DNA of 35,755 nucleotides from a virus, in the IMG/VR virus record IMGVR_UViG_3300036791_001396, positions 1-35,755 of that record; one strand, written 5' to 3'. The notes below the pieces were generated by a model. It was not told the origin of the DNA, made no database searches, and worked only from the letters and a program-made list of their open reading frames with translations. Numbering within the stretch: position 1 is the first letter of the stretch; each line of letters begins with the position of its first letter. This document shows, in pieces, positions 1 to 7,276 of the stretch. Position numbers and translations under genes: made by a program.

Positions 1-127
1 TGGGATGGGCTGGATACCCTGGCGATGGCCAAATACCGGGGGGCGGTCCGCCCGGTGCGATGGGGTGAGCCGGATAACCGGGACTCGGCCAAATTCCCGG
101 AGGCGGTCCGCCCGGTGCGATGGGGTG
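1..127. repeat. Terminal direct repeat (contig overlap)
   Basis: Bases 1-127 are identical to 35629-35755, and the proline-rich reading frame passes through the join without interruption. The sequence is therefore a closed circle of about 35,628 bp when one copy is removed, coming from a circular or circularly permuted genome. A length of 127 is also a common maximum k-mer in short-read assemblers, so this is more likely an assembly overlap than a physical terminal repeat. Confidence 0.93.
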
Positions 128-150
128 GGCCGGATATCCCGGCGATGGAG
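1..150. repeat. 60-bp tandem repeats in the proline-rich gene
   Basis: Successive 60-bp blocks begin at 1, 61 and 121. The first two align over their full length with a few substitutions, and the third degenerates after about 30 bp. On the minus strand each block encodes the 20-residue unit HPIAPGGPPPGIWPSPGYPA. The copies differ enough, for example in the SPGYP codons, to be told apart. Because the contig was opened inside the repeat, the copy number across the join could be under-counted. Confidence 0.85.
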
Positions 151-211
151 GCTGCGGCCCGAGCTCGGGCGGCAACGGAACGATCAAAGCGTAGAAACTT
201 CCAGGCAACAT
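1..211 (-). CDS. Proline-rich repeat protein, N-terminal part (crosses the contig join)
   Basis: This is the N-terminal 70 codons of a 172-residue protein that continues at the right-hand end of the window (35629 down to 35321). The ATG at 211-209 follows a good Shine-Dalgarno (AAAGGAG, about 7 nt spacing) and opens with MLPGSFYALIVPLPPELG. After that come near-identical 20-residue units with the pattern HPIAPGGPPPGIWPSPGYPA. There is no signal peptide or transmembrane segment. I recall proline/glycine/tryptophan repeat proteins of this type as common unannotated genes in uncultured phages; the function is unknown. It is the last gene of the minus-strand replication block, downstream of the small gene at 310-555. 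Confidence 0.8.
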   Translation of the reverse strand, partial: MLPGSFYALIVPLPPELGPQPPSPGYPAHPIAPGGPPPGIWPSPGYPAHPIAPGGPPPGIWPSPGYPAHP

Positions 212-309
212 CGAAAAGCTCCTTTCGAGAGCAGCGTACGGCCACGTGGTTTTTGCCGCATCGCAAATTTCGTGATGCGGCATTCATGCGAATCGCATGC
301 CAAGTATAT

Positions 310-555
310 TCACTCCGCCTCGAGGCGTCGAGGCCGTCCGCCGCGACGAACGGTCCTCAGCGCCTGCATGCGCTTTCCCGCCTCACGGAAAATTTCTTCG
401 TCCGTGAAATCCTCGAGCGCAGTCACGATGCGCGCCGTCTCGGTTCGCAGCTTCGCACTCTCATCACGAAGCATCTCGATCAGCGTCTTACTGTTAGTGA
501 CTAACTTACTAACACGCTTGCCTTCATTTATTACTTGTTTTTTCATGTTACTCAT
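310..555 (-). CDS. Small helical basic protein of unknown function
   Basis: An 81-residue protein starting MSNMKKQVINEGKRVSKL. The ATG at 555 follows AAGAG at reasonable spacing; an upstream TTG at 594 would add 13 residues but looks less natural. The sequence is charged and probably mostly alpha-helical, with alternating acidic and basic stretches and a basic tail (RRGGRPRR), so nucleic-acid binding is possible but unproven. The gene lies between the primase-helicase and the proline-rich gene on the same strand. A perfect 13-bp palindrome, GTTAGTGACTAAC (493-505), lies inside its coding region. Confidence 0.6.
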   Translation of the reverse strand: MSNMKKQVINEGKRVSKLVTNSKTLIEMLRDESAKLRTETARIVTALEDFTDEEIFREAGKRMQALRTVRRGGRPRRLEAE

Positions 556-868
556 AGTTACTCTTTTTAACAACACTAGTTTTTTATGTGGCAAGAAGAT
601 GGCAAGTCAAGTGACTGTCACTGTTTTCTTATACTTACCACTTATATCCACTTCTGCCACTTAAAAATAAAATTACTCCTGGGGGCTTTTCAAAAACAAA
701 ATTGTGTGTTGTACGCCGTATAAACTTCATAGGATTTCCGTATAAAACTTTCACGGGTACCCGTCCAAGTGACTAATTTTCTTATTTTTCACCCCTAATC
801 CAATGATTCAAAAGGACTTACGCGACTTGTCACATTTCAATTTTCAAAAACAAGTGGCAAGTGGGGGT
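556..868. promoter_or_regulatory. 313-bp non-coding region rich in short repeats
   Basis: I see no convincing gene here. The region holds a palindrome AGTGACTGTCACT (610-622) and a palindrome ACGGGTACCCGT (753-764). It has a direct repeat CCGTATAAA(A)CTT at about 715-726 and 738-750, and several AGTGACT or GGCAAGT-type motifs. An inverted repeat ACTTGTCAC / GTGGCAAGT lies just beyond the primase stop (about 824-862). On the minus strand TTGACT with a TAAAAA box 18 bp downstream could be a promoter for the 310-555 gene. It could act as a regulatory region or as a replication origin. Confidence 0.4.
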
Positions 869-2905
869 TTAGGTGCTGGGTGGGGGGATTTTTTTAATCC
901 AGAGTCGGAGTTGTTTACCGTCTTTAAAGATGCGGGTAGGTTCATAGGCAAGGTATTTAAGAATCTTAGCGATACGGCGTTGGATGGCGGCATCTTTTTT
1001 ATCGTCGAGGTCGGACAATTTAAGGTCGAGGCGGGTGAGGATATCGGACATTTTGACTTCATTTTTCCCGGAGCAAAATTGTTCGACGGGGTCATCCCAG
1101 GAGTTAGCGGACTGGAAGGTAGAGGCGTTAGAGGAGGCAAATTTGGTCAAATTTTCGGGGAGGGACCAAAACGCACCAGCCTTGAAAGCGTGGACGGCTT
1201 CGGCCCAGAGCTGGGAAACAGCAGTAGTAAATCCCAATTTATCAAAGAACTGGCCTTGTTCGAACCGTGATTTGACGGGCCAGAATCTTCGATTTTCGTC
1301 GTCGGTAAAGAGTAGGGATTCGTTAGTGGTGCCTGCGAAGACGAAGTGTCGGTGGTAAGTATTGTATCTATTATTGAAGTAAAGTTGTCTGATGGTATCG
1401 GCGCGTTGAGAGATGATAGATTTAGTTTTTTCGGCATCTGCTCTGAGCATAGCGGTTAATTCGGAGAGTTCGATAATCCAGTAGCCGGACATGATGGCGA
1501 CGGCATCGCGATAGTTATTGAAAGACTGGATGGTATCGGTATGGTAGGGGCCGAAGGTTTCGGCTAATAATTGGAAGACGGTAGATTTACCGATACCCTG
1601 CCAGCCTGAGATGATTAGGACGCCATCGGCTTTGCAGCCTGGGTCGTAGATTCGCGCTACGGCCTGGATGAGCCAGAGTCGACCGAACGCCCTAGACAGT
1701 TCGTTATCGTCGACGAGCATCCAACGTGAAAGCCATCCATTGATACGTTCGACGCCATCCCACACGAGCTTATCCAGTTTATCGCGCAAGGGATTATATT
1801 TATTTTGGTCGGCGATGATGGGGAGGGCCTTGCTGATATCGGCATCGTTATTTTCGAAGTTGAGTCGGAGTTGGAGATCGCAGGTGATGAGCAGGTCGTG
1901 AATGGGTTTAAGGCTCATGCCTTTGACGATTGAGTCTTTCCGTATATTTTCGTTCCAGACGTCTCGCAGCACGTCGATATTGCCTGACATTTCGTTGAGT
2001 CCGAAAGCTCCTTTATAGAGGGGGTCATTTTCGAGCACGGTTCGGACGTTGGCGAAGATTCTCCTGGGCTCGCCGTAGTTATTAATGGATAGTTTTTCTT
2101 TCCAGTCGTCGTCCACGCCCATAGCCGGGTAAGTATCGGCCACACCCACACCATCAACTCTCCACAGCCTGGTTATGGCCTCTCGCAGCACGGATGCACC
2201 ATATTGAGCGACGTAATCGTCGGCACCCCATTTATCTTCCATTTCATTGAGGGCCAGTATTCTCGACCCGGCGAGCAGTCTTTTAACGAGTTGGGCGTGG
2301 TGTTTACCTGCTGTATCGTTATCGCCGATGATGGTCACGCGTTTGCCATCGAAGTACTTGGTCAGTACGGTACTGAACTTGTTGGCACCGCCTGCATTCG
2401 TTGTCGCGTTGAAGCCCATCCCCCTCAGGAAATCGACGGATTTTTCGCCTTCGACGATGAGGACGTCTTTTTCGCCGTTGAGCATTTCCTTGAGTCGGTA
2501 CGGAACAGGCTTAACGCCTTTGACAGACCAATCTCTTTGGTTACGTCGTTGTTTGAAGGATTTGGGTTCGTACCTCACCACCTGCGACAACACCGTCCCA
2601 TCCAGGTCGGTGTAATCGTAGACGGCGATCACGCGTTTCGTTTCACGCCCCACGATTTTCAGTACTCTGGCTAGCGCTTCCTTCCTTCCCACGCCATTGA
2701 GTTTTTCTTCGATCCAGGCGAGATCTCCGCCTGCCTGACACTGTGAGTGGCAGTAAACGGCTCCGGTATCGATTTGGATAGCGAAATTATTTCCATCGCC
2801 GTGATGGATGGGGCAGGGGCATCGGACCACCCCAACCCCATTGAGCGACACAGATGGAAGGATGGTAGCGAAGTAGGTACGTGTTTCTTCGGCTGAGAAT
2901 TTCAT
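869..2905 (-). CDS. TOPRIM primase fused to VapE-like SF3/P-loop helicase
   Basis: A 678-residue replication protein. An N-terminal zinc ribbon of CHC2 type has Cys29, Cys31, His34, Cys52 and Cys56. A TOPRIM domain follows, with EGEK at 152-155 and DNDTAG at 195-200, the signature of DnaG-type primases. The C-terminal half matches virulence-associated E family (VapE) ATPases: Walker A GWQGIGKST near residue 430, a Walker B-like segment YWIIELSEL, and the sensor FAGTTNE followed by ENRRFWPV. Together it should prime and unwind phage DNA. The ATG at 2905 follows AAAGGGG. The gene is transcribed with the SF2 helicase upstream, separated from it by a small gene and a hairpin. Confidence 0.9.
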   Translation of the reverse strand: MKFSAEETRTYFATILPSVSLNGVGVVRCPCPIHHGDGNNFAIQIDTGAVYCHSQCQAGGDLAWIEEKLNGVGRKEALARVLKIVGRETKRVIAVYDYTDLDGTVLSQVVRYEPKSFKQRRNQRDWSVKGVKPVPYRLKEMLNGEKDVLIVEGEKSVDFLRGMGFNATTNAGGANKFSTVLTKYFDGKRVTIIGDNDTAGKHHAQLVKRLLAGSRILALNEMEDKWGADDYVAQYGASVLREAITRLWRVDGVGVADTYPAMGVDDDWKEKLSINNYGEPRRIFANVRTVLENDPLYKGAFGLNEMSGNIDVLRDVWNENIRKDSIVKGMSLKPIHDLLITCDLQLRLNFENNDADISKALPIIADQNKYNPLRDKLDKLVWDGVERINGWLSRWMLVDDNELSRAFGRLWLIQAVARIYDPGCKADGVLIISGWQGIGKSTVFQLLAETFGPYHTDTIQSFNNYRDAVAIMSGYWIIELSELTAMLRADAEKTKSIISQRADTIRQLYFNNRYNTYHRHFVFAGTTNESLLFTDDENRRFWPVKSRFEQGQFFDKLGFTTAVSQLWAEAVHAFKAGAFWSLPENLTKFASSNASTFQSANSWDDPVEQFCSGKNEVKMSDILTRLDLKLSDLDDKKDAAIQRRIAKILKYLAYEPTRIFKDGKQLRLWIKKIPPPST

Positions 2906-2941
2906 GGATGCCCCTTTCAGGCTGGAGGGATATAGCCAGTT

Positions 2942-2968
2942 GAGGCGGGTGTGAAAGGCACCCGCCTC
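2942..2968 (-). terminator. Strong hairpin between the small gene and the primase gene
   Basis: A perfect 10-bp stem (GAGGCGGGTG / CACCCGCCTC) with a 7-nt loop lies in the 152-bp gap between the genes at 3058 and 2905. No U-run follows on either strand, so a partial terminator, an RNA-processing site or an mRNA stabiliser is as likely as a true intrinsic terminator. Confidence 0.4.
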
Positions 2969-3057
2969 GGGGAGACTGGCTTTACTGCGGATCGCGGATC
3001 AGGCGACCACATGAACATCCTAAGACAATACTCTATTCCTGTCCAGGTACTTCCGGT

Positions 3058-3285
3058 TTACTGAACCGTTTCGTTCCGATTGAGCACCGCGGCACCGCCG
3101 TTCAGCACGCCCAGGAAATAAGCGGAAATGGCGACGGATAGCACAAGTTCGTCGATTTCGAGGCTGGGGGATCGTCTCATGATGTCATTGGTTAGTTTTT
3201 CCATGGCGCGCAGTGTTTGATTGATATTTTCCCATGGTGGGTGGTCGACGCCGTCGGGCAGAAGCAGCACGTAGTTCAGTGTCAT
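3058..3285 (-). CDS. Small protein translationally coupled to the SF2 helicase
   Basis: A 75-residue protein starting MTLNYVLLLPDGVDHPPW. The ATG at 3285 overlaps the helicase stop as ATGA and has AAAAGGA about 7 nt upstream, so I prefer it to the longer start at 3318. The middle is helical and charged; the C-terminal third is mildly hydrophobic (LVLSVAISAYFLGVLNGGAA) and might be a weak membrane or packing helix. I recognise no domain. Its coupling to the helicase suggests a replication accessory role. Confidence 0.65.
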   Translation of the reverse strand: MTLNYVLLLPDGVDHPPWENINQTLRAMEKLTNDIMRRSPSLEIDELVLSVAISAYFLGVLNGGAAVLNRNETVQ

Positions 3286-4703
3286 AGTAGTTTCCTTTTG
3301 ATCGTATATTCCGCCCATCTCGGGTCCGGTCGAACTCCGAATTTCGAAGCATACTCAGCGCGCGCCAGATTCAAGTCGCGCTGGCGGTAATAGATCCAGC
3401 CGCGTTTATAGTTCCTGGCTTGTGCGGTCAGGATGAGGTTCTGTAGCGCAGGATCGCCTGTAGCCTGCATCAGGAGCGGGTCACGGCTCGTTAGTTCGAC
3501 TAGTTCGCCGGAAGCGACCTTGACCGTTTGAGGCGTACTGAACACGTATCCACACGAACACACCCTGGTCCTTGCCATCCACACCCGAAAGCATTCAGGG
3601 CAGACCCGTGGCAGGTTTTCCGCGGGCATATCGACCTTGACCCGTTTCGGTCGGCCCTCGAGGGTCCAGGCTCGAACCTCGTCACAGAAGCCGTGGCGCA
3701 GGGTATTTCCGGCGTGGTCGAGGATGAGCGATTCGGTTTTGCCCACAGCAGGTCTGAGAATACGCCCGATTTGCTGCAGATGGAGGCCCATGGATTTGGT
3801 TGGGCGCGCCAGAATACAACACGAGACCGGAGGGCAATCCCAGCCATAGCTGATGATGCCCACGCTAACCACCACCGCCAGCGTCCCGTCCGCCAAGCCT
3901 CGCCAGGTATCCAAACGAACTGAATCGGGGGTTTCGGCTGAAACGAATCTGCTGCTGATTCCAGCCGCGAGAAAGCTATCTCTTATATGTTCGCCGTGAG
4001 TACAGTTGACGGCAAAAACTACTGTTGGCCGACCCATCCCCAATCTGATCCAGTGTTCGACGATGTCTCCGGTCAGTTCCACCCTGTCCATGATTTCAGC
4101 GAGTTGATTAACCTGATAATCGCCTGCCTGGACCTTTACATTCGTCACGTCCGGCGTAGCTGGTGCGAAGGTTCTGGTGGGAACCAGATAGCCATCACGA
4201 ACCAAGTCCTTGACCGTAGGGCCAACTACCATTTCCTCGAACAGTTCGTTCATGCCGCGGCCATCGAGCCGGATGGGGGTAGCGGTCATGCCGATAATCT
4301 TGGCATCCGTAAACCCCTCCAGCACCTTTTTCCAGATCTTGCTCACCGCGAAATGGGCTTCATCGATAAATACCAACTCAGCCCGAGGCACCTCGCGCCG
4401 CTGAAGCGTATCGATGGACGCTACCAGGACGTCAGCCGTTGTATCCCTGGTATCGGAGCCCATGACGATTCCCACCGTCAGCCCGAGGCGCTCGAGGCGT
4501 TCGACCATGTCATTGACCAGGGTGCGCCTGTTTACCAAAAACAGCACTCGATTCCCTTTCGCCCTAGCCGACCGGATAATGAACGTCGCGAGGGTACCTT
4601 TGCCTGCGCCCGTAGGCATAACCAGCAGCACCGAACGCCGTCGCCGGATGGCGCTACGGAGCCTCTCCAGAACCGCAATTTGAAATGGTCTGAGCTCGAT
4701 CAC
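3282..4703 (-). CDS. SF2 DEAD/DEAH-box helicase
   Basis: A 473-residue superfamily 2 helicase. The Q-like start RPFQ is followed by Walker A MPTGAGKGT (29-37), the DEAH box IDEAHF, motif III MTATP and motif VI QQIGRILRP, so both RecA-like lobes are complete. A C-terminal zinc-ribbon-like segment has CPEC and CSCGY pairs. Phage helicases of this type usually act in replication, recombination or origin opening. The start appears to be GTG at 4703, very close to a TATGAT-like box, so the message may be nearly leaderless. It overlaps the downstream gene by ATGA and is divergent from the gene at 4766. Confidence 0.9.
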   Translation of the reverse strand: MIELRPFQIAVLERLRSAIRRRRSVLLVMPTGAGKGTLATFIIRSARAKGNRVLFLVNRRTLVNDMVERLERLGLTVGIVMGSDTRDTTADVLVASIDTLQRREVPRAELVFIDEAHFAVSKIWKKVLEGFTDAKIIGMTATPIRLDGRGMNELFEEMVVGPTVKDLVRDGYLVPTRTFAPATPDVTNVKVQAGDYQVNQLAEIMDRVELTGDIVEHWIRLGMGRPTVVFAVNCTHGEHIRDSFLAAGISSRFVSAETPDSVRLDTWRGLADGTLAVVVSVGIISYGWDCPPVSCCILARPTKSMGLHLQQIGRILRPAVGKTESLILDHAGNTLRHGFCDEVRAWTLEGRPKRVKVDMPAENLPRVCPECFRVWMARTRVCSCGYVFSTPQTVKVASGELVELTSRDPLLMQATGDPALQNLILTAQARNYKRGWIYYRQRDLNLARAEYASKFGVRPDPRWAEYTIKRKLL

Positions 4704-4727
4704 GATTCACATCATATCATAAAAAAA

Positions 4728-4756
4728 TTTATTTGTCTTTATTTTTGTGGTATGCT
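4728..4756 (+). promoter_or_regulatory. Promoter of the 4766 gene
   Basis: TTTATT (4728-4733), 17 bp, TATGCT (4751-4756). It is one of eight similar plus-strand promoters in the window. Initiation about 7 nt after the -10 box would fall only 2-3 nt before the ATG at 4766, giving a leaderless transcript. Confidence 0.65.
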
Positions 4757-4765
4757 GTTTTCAAG

Positions 4766-5671
4766 ATGATGAAGATTCCGCTCGCGGTCTGGGAAAAAAG
4801 TTTGATCGAGCGCTTTCCCGAGATATGGAAAACGTTCTATCCCAGGCAATACGAAAATCTCGGGTCATGGAACTCGCCCAAGTGGCCCGCGGTTTCGCTG
4901 GCGCAGATCGCAGGACGCATCCTATATGAAAAAGACGTGTACGATATTGCTCCCAAAATAGTAGCGCGCCAACTCGCAAAGTATCAGATGCCTACGTTCT
5001 TTGCCACCAAGCCCTTAATTCAGGCGATGCTGAATACCGATCCAATCGATATGACATGGTCAGATTTACACCTCCCCATGCCTTGTGGTGTTTTTATTCT
5101 GCCAACCGGAAGCCTGATGACATCTACTGGTGAGATTCCGTTCGTAGGGTGGTGCGACGCGATACGGTTTGAAGGTTCAGAACCAAGAATTATTATTTTC
5201 TACTCCTATAAAGAAGATGGCGAATCGGCCCTGACAGATACTGTCTTTACTAAGAACTTCAGCCTGGGCGGCATGTCGGCAGAGATCATCGACCACCTCA
5301 CGGTTGAATCTGATTACGACCCGCAGAGTGATTATCACAACCTCGGTCCTGGTAGTACCATCGACAGCGCACGCGTGATCAAGCTGATTGCGAATCTGAT
5401 CCTGGCGATGGAGACGACGCCCAGGATGGTCAAGCCTGGAGAGCGTACCTATATTAAGCGCCGATCCGGAACCACAGAGTTATGGAGCCCGAACATCGTA
5501 GGCAACGGATACGTAGTCAAGACCGAAGGACAACCCTCGACCCCGACCGGAATGCATTATCGCCCTCACTGGCGTCGTGGTCATTTCCGGAAGCAGGTCT
5601 GCGGACCAAAAAACACCGAACGCAAAATTATCTGGATTGAGCCCGTCTGGTGCGCCTGGATAAAGAAATAG
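4766..5671 (+). CDS. Hypothetical early protein with basic aromatic C-terminus
   Basis: A 301-residue protein starting MMKIPLAVWEKSLIERF. The start is chosen from the promoter: the -10 box TATGCT lies 9 nt upstream of the ATG, so earlier starts would precede the transcript. There is no Shine-Dalgarno. The N-terminal part is helical, followed by a beta-rich middle. The C-terminal 60 residues carry a dense His/Arg/Trp segment (HYRPHWRRGHF) and then IIWIEPVWCAWIKK. I have seen this HWRRGH...IWIEPV ending in phage and plasmid hypotheticals but know no established function. It is the first gene of the rightward early region and divergent from the helicase, so it probably acts early. Confidence 0.8.
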   Translation: MMKIPLAVWEKSLIERFPEIWKTFYPRQYENLGSWNSPKWPAVSLAQIAGRILYEKDVYDIAPKIVARQLAKYQMPTFFATKPLIQAMLNTDPIDMTWSDLHLPMPCGVFILPTGSLMTSTGEIPFVGWCDAIRFEGSEPRIIIFYSYKEDGESALTDTVFTKNFSLGGMSAEIIDHLTVESDYDPQSDYHNLGPGSTIDSARVIKLIANLILAMETTPRMVKPGERTYIKRRSGTTELWSPNIVGNGYVVKTEGQPSTPTGMHYRPHWRRGHFRKQVCGPKNTERKIIWIEPVWCAWIKK

Positions 5672-5672
5672 C

Positions 5673-5701
5673 TTTACAACAGTAAACTACCGTAGTATGC
5701 T
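5673..5701 (+). promoter_or_regulatory. Promoter of the 5727 operon, with palindromic operator
   Basis: TTTACA (5673-5678), 17 bp, TATGCT (5696-5701), then TTTCAGGAGAGAG, so the Shine-Dalgarno lies at the very 5' end of the transcript. The spacer carries the inverted repeat CTACCGTAG (5687-5695). The surrounding 17 bases TAAACTACCGTAGTATG match, with one change, a minus-strand element upstream of the terminase operon (33110-33094), suggesting a shared regulator. Confidence 0.7.
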
Positions 5702-5726
5702 TGTTTCAGGAGAGAGAAACAATCAA

Positions 5727-6107
5727 ATGAAATTAACAGCTTTATTTTTACTGGGAGCATCGCTCTCATTCGCGGCTCACGTCGAACCTGCCTGGCAGAT
5801 TGGAACGGTTCGGGACGCGATGTCGAATCGCACTCGTTCCACCTTGCGCCAGGATCAGGTAATGATCACGGGTCTGGATTATACCTATACCGTCAGCGAT
5901 GACATGGTTGCTAACCGCAACAACGGGAGCCTGGGCGGATTCGTTGCGGGCTCGTTCATTCAGGCGGCACGCAATGCCAAGCATGGATGCCGTTACATCG
6001 TCGGCGATAGGATTCAGTACCTGCCTCACGGCCAGCAGATGAAAGTTAAGGATGCGGATGGAAAGGTCTGCAACGTTGAGATCGTTCGCCAGGAGAGAAA
6101 CCAATGA
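5727..6107 (+). CDS. Small secreted protein
   Basis: A 126-residue protein starting MKLTALFLLGASLSFAAHVE, a classical Sec signal peptide: one lysine, a hydrophobic core, and Ala-Ala before the likely cleavage site. The mature part begins near WQIGTVRDAM and ends with a beta-rich segment (MKVKDADGKVCNVEIV). I associate small exported proteins with a WQxGTV opening and a DADGK..EIV ending with Acidobacteriota genomes; this is recall, not a search. The ATG at 5727 follows CAGGAGAGAG with good spacing. It heads a run of coupled genes (ATGA overlaps at 6104 and 6292). A role at the cell envelope, such as superinfection exclusion, is possible but speculative. Confidence 0.8.
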   Translation: MKLTALFLLGASLSFAAHVEPAWQIGTVRDAMSNRTRSTLRQDQVMITGLDYTYTVSDDMVANRNNGSLGGFVAGSFIQAARNAKHGCRYIVGDRIQYLPHGQQMKVKDADGKVCNVEIVRQERNQ

Positions 6108-6295
6108 ACGAAGAACGTCCCATCACCATAACGCTGGAAGACGATTGCTATTCAGCGTGGTGGTTTTCTGATGGCAAGATTCTGATCGAAGAAACGCGTC
6201 AATTCTGGACTGAATGCGAATGGGGCATCTACATGTCAGAGAAGCAGAATATCGAGCAAGCCACCAAGGCTGTGATAAAGGCGATTAAGAAATGA
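6104..6295 (+). CDS. Small acidic protein, unknown function
   Basis: A 63-residue protein starting MNEERPITITLEDDCYSAWW. Its ATG overlaps the previous stop as ATGA, and GGAGAGAAACC lies just upstream inside the preceding gene. A beta-hairpin-like N-terminal half is followed by a C-terminal helix (IEQATKAVIKAIKK). No domain is recognised. It is translationally coupled to both neighbours and probably made early. Confidence 0.7.
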   Translation: MNEERPITITLEDDCYSAWWFSDGKILIEETRQFWTECEWGIYMSEKQNIEQATKAVIKAIKK

Positions 6296-6519
6296 ATACC
6301 CTACCAACATCTTTAAAGCGCTATGCCAACCGTTTGGACGGAGGCGTGGACGTTGATCAGGACGGATGGAAGACGATCTACGCCCGGAACGGCTGGCAGT
6401 TCGACACCGACCCGCTCACGCCCATGCATATCGCGGGCGCAGACACCGTACGCGAGTTAGCTCTGTGTTGCAAATACATGATCAGATGCGACTGCAAAGA
6501 ATGCAAAGGAGAGAAATAA
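6292..6519 (+). CDS. Small cysteine-containing protein, unknown function
   Basis: A 75-residue protein starting MNTLPTSLKRYANRLDGG. It overlaps the upstream gene as ATGA. The C-terminus has five cysteines (ALCCKYMIRCDCKECK), which could bind zinc. The middle (DGWKTIYARNGWQFD) looks beta-rich. No family is recognised. It is the third gene of the coupled 5727 run. Confidence 0.7.
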   Translation: MNTLPTSLKRYANRLDGGVDVDQDGWKTIYARNGWQFDTDPLTPMHIAGADTVRELALCCKYMIRCDCKECKGEK

Positions 6520-6520
6520 G

Positions 6521-6793
6521 ATGGCCGTACTGATGCGTGCTTCGGGCAAAACGGAAGACGTTACGCCAGCAAGTGGGAAAGCGTGGTTTACCGTTCAGGA
6601 ACTGCAAGACTACGTGGGGGGGTACTTCGAGGTGATTCATCTTACGAATAACACCATACTGGTCTGCAACGAATATGGAAAGACCGAAGCCCTACCCGTC
6701 AACGCCGCGGCTACAATGTACTGCCGTCTGAACGGGCTATCTGACCTAATTCTGGGCGATGTCCTGATTGCAGCGATGAAGGAGGTTCGGTAA
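6521..6793 (+). CDS. DUF3846-like small phage protein
   Basis: A 90-residue protein starting MAVLMRASGKTEDVTPA. The pattern of a short strand, then FTVQELQDYVGGYFEVIHL, then ILVCNEYGKTEALPVN, then LILGDVLIAA matches my recollection of the DUF3846 family, which is common in phages and plasmids and has no firm function. GGAGAG lies about 9 nt before the ATG at 6521, at the end of the previous gene. Confidence 0.75.
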   Translation: MAVLMRASGKTEDVTPASGKAWFTVQELQDYVGGYFEVIHLTNNTILVCNEYGKTEALPVNAAATMYCRLNGLSDLILGDVLIAAMKEVR

Positions 6794-6942
6794 TGCCGAC
6801 CATTCTAGAAGCGCTAGAGGCTGCGCTAGAGGCGTTAAAGTGCCTGGGGTATGGAGAGGGTGGCGCGCTCTATGACGATCTCAAGCAAGCGATAGCTGAA
6901 CTTAAAGAGGGCGCTTCTCTTAAAGACCGCTTGACCAAATAA
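6793..6942 (+). CDS. 49-residue helical protein
   Basis: A short gene whose ATG overlaps the upstream stop (TAATG at 6791-6795), with GGAGG about 10 nt upstream, a strong Shine-Dalgarno. The product is helix-forming and rich in Ala, Glu and Leu (MPTILEALEAALEALKCLGY), with amphipathic repeats on both sides of a GYGEGG turn. A helical hairpin or coiled-coil dimer is plausible. It ends just before the promoter at 6951. Function unknown. Confidence 0.65.
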   Translation: MPTILEALEAALEALKCLGYGEGGALYDDLKQAIAELKEGASLKDRLTK

Positions 6943-6950
6943 GAAATTGC

Positions 6951-6979
6951 TTTACTTTTGCTTTACAGTTGGATATGAT
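6951..6979 (+). promoter_or_regulatory. Promoter giving a leaderless message
   Basis: TTTACT (6951-6956), 17 bp, TATGAT (6974-6979). The start codon of the next gene is at 6986, where transcription would begin, and no Shine-Dalgarno fits. The upstream bases AGAAATTGC match the block that precedes most of the promoters of this family. Confidence 0.7.
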
Positions 6980-6985
6980 GGTTTT

Positions 6986-7276
6986 ATGAACAGACTAGAT
7001 ATTGAGCCATTCGAAGACGGCGAGTTCGAGCAGTGGACTCCAACCCGCCTGCAGTTGAAGACGCCTGAGGATGTGGCGTATTACAGGCTCAGGTGGAGGG
7101 CGATTGGGGATGCATGGCCCGAACCCGGCTGTGAGCAGACGGACGCCGAATGGCGCTATCAGAAACTGCGCCGTATCGGGCTATACCTGATGGTTCACGG
7201 CGTCAGAAACCAAGCATTCGATGCGCTACAGATGGCGGCAGAAACGGACTGTATCCAGGAAGAGACGCTAGCATGA
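6986..7276 (+). CDS. Hypothetical protein from a leaderless transcript
   Basis: A 96-residue protein starting MNRLDIEPFEDGEFEQW. The start is set by the promoter: the -10 box ends at 6979 and the ATG is at 6986, so the codon probably sits at or within 1-2 nt of the transcript 5' end. The protein is acidic at the N-terminus and helical afterwards (EDVAYYRLRWRAIGDAW, then EWRYQKLRRIGLYL). No domain is recognised. It overlaps the downstream zinc-finger gene as ATGA. Confidence 0.75.
   Translation: MNRLDIEPFEDGEFEQWTPTRLQLKTPEDVAYYRLRWRAIGDAWPEPGCEQTDAEWRYQKLRRIGLYLMVHGVRNQAFDALQMAAETDCIQEETLA

Noticed and set aside
1-127. True physical terminal repeat as in T7-like phages
   Set aside because: Its length equals a common assembler k-mer, it lies in the middle of a gene, and circular closure explains it more simply.
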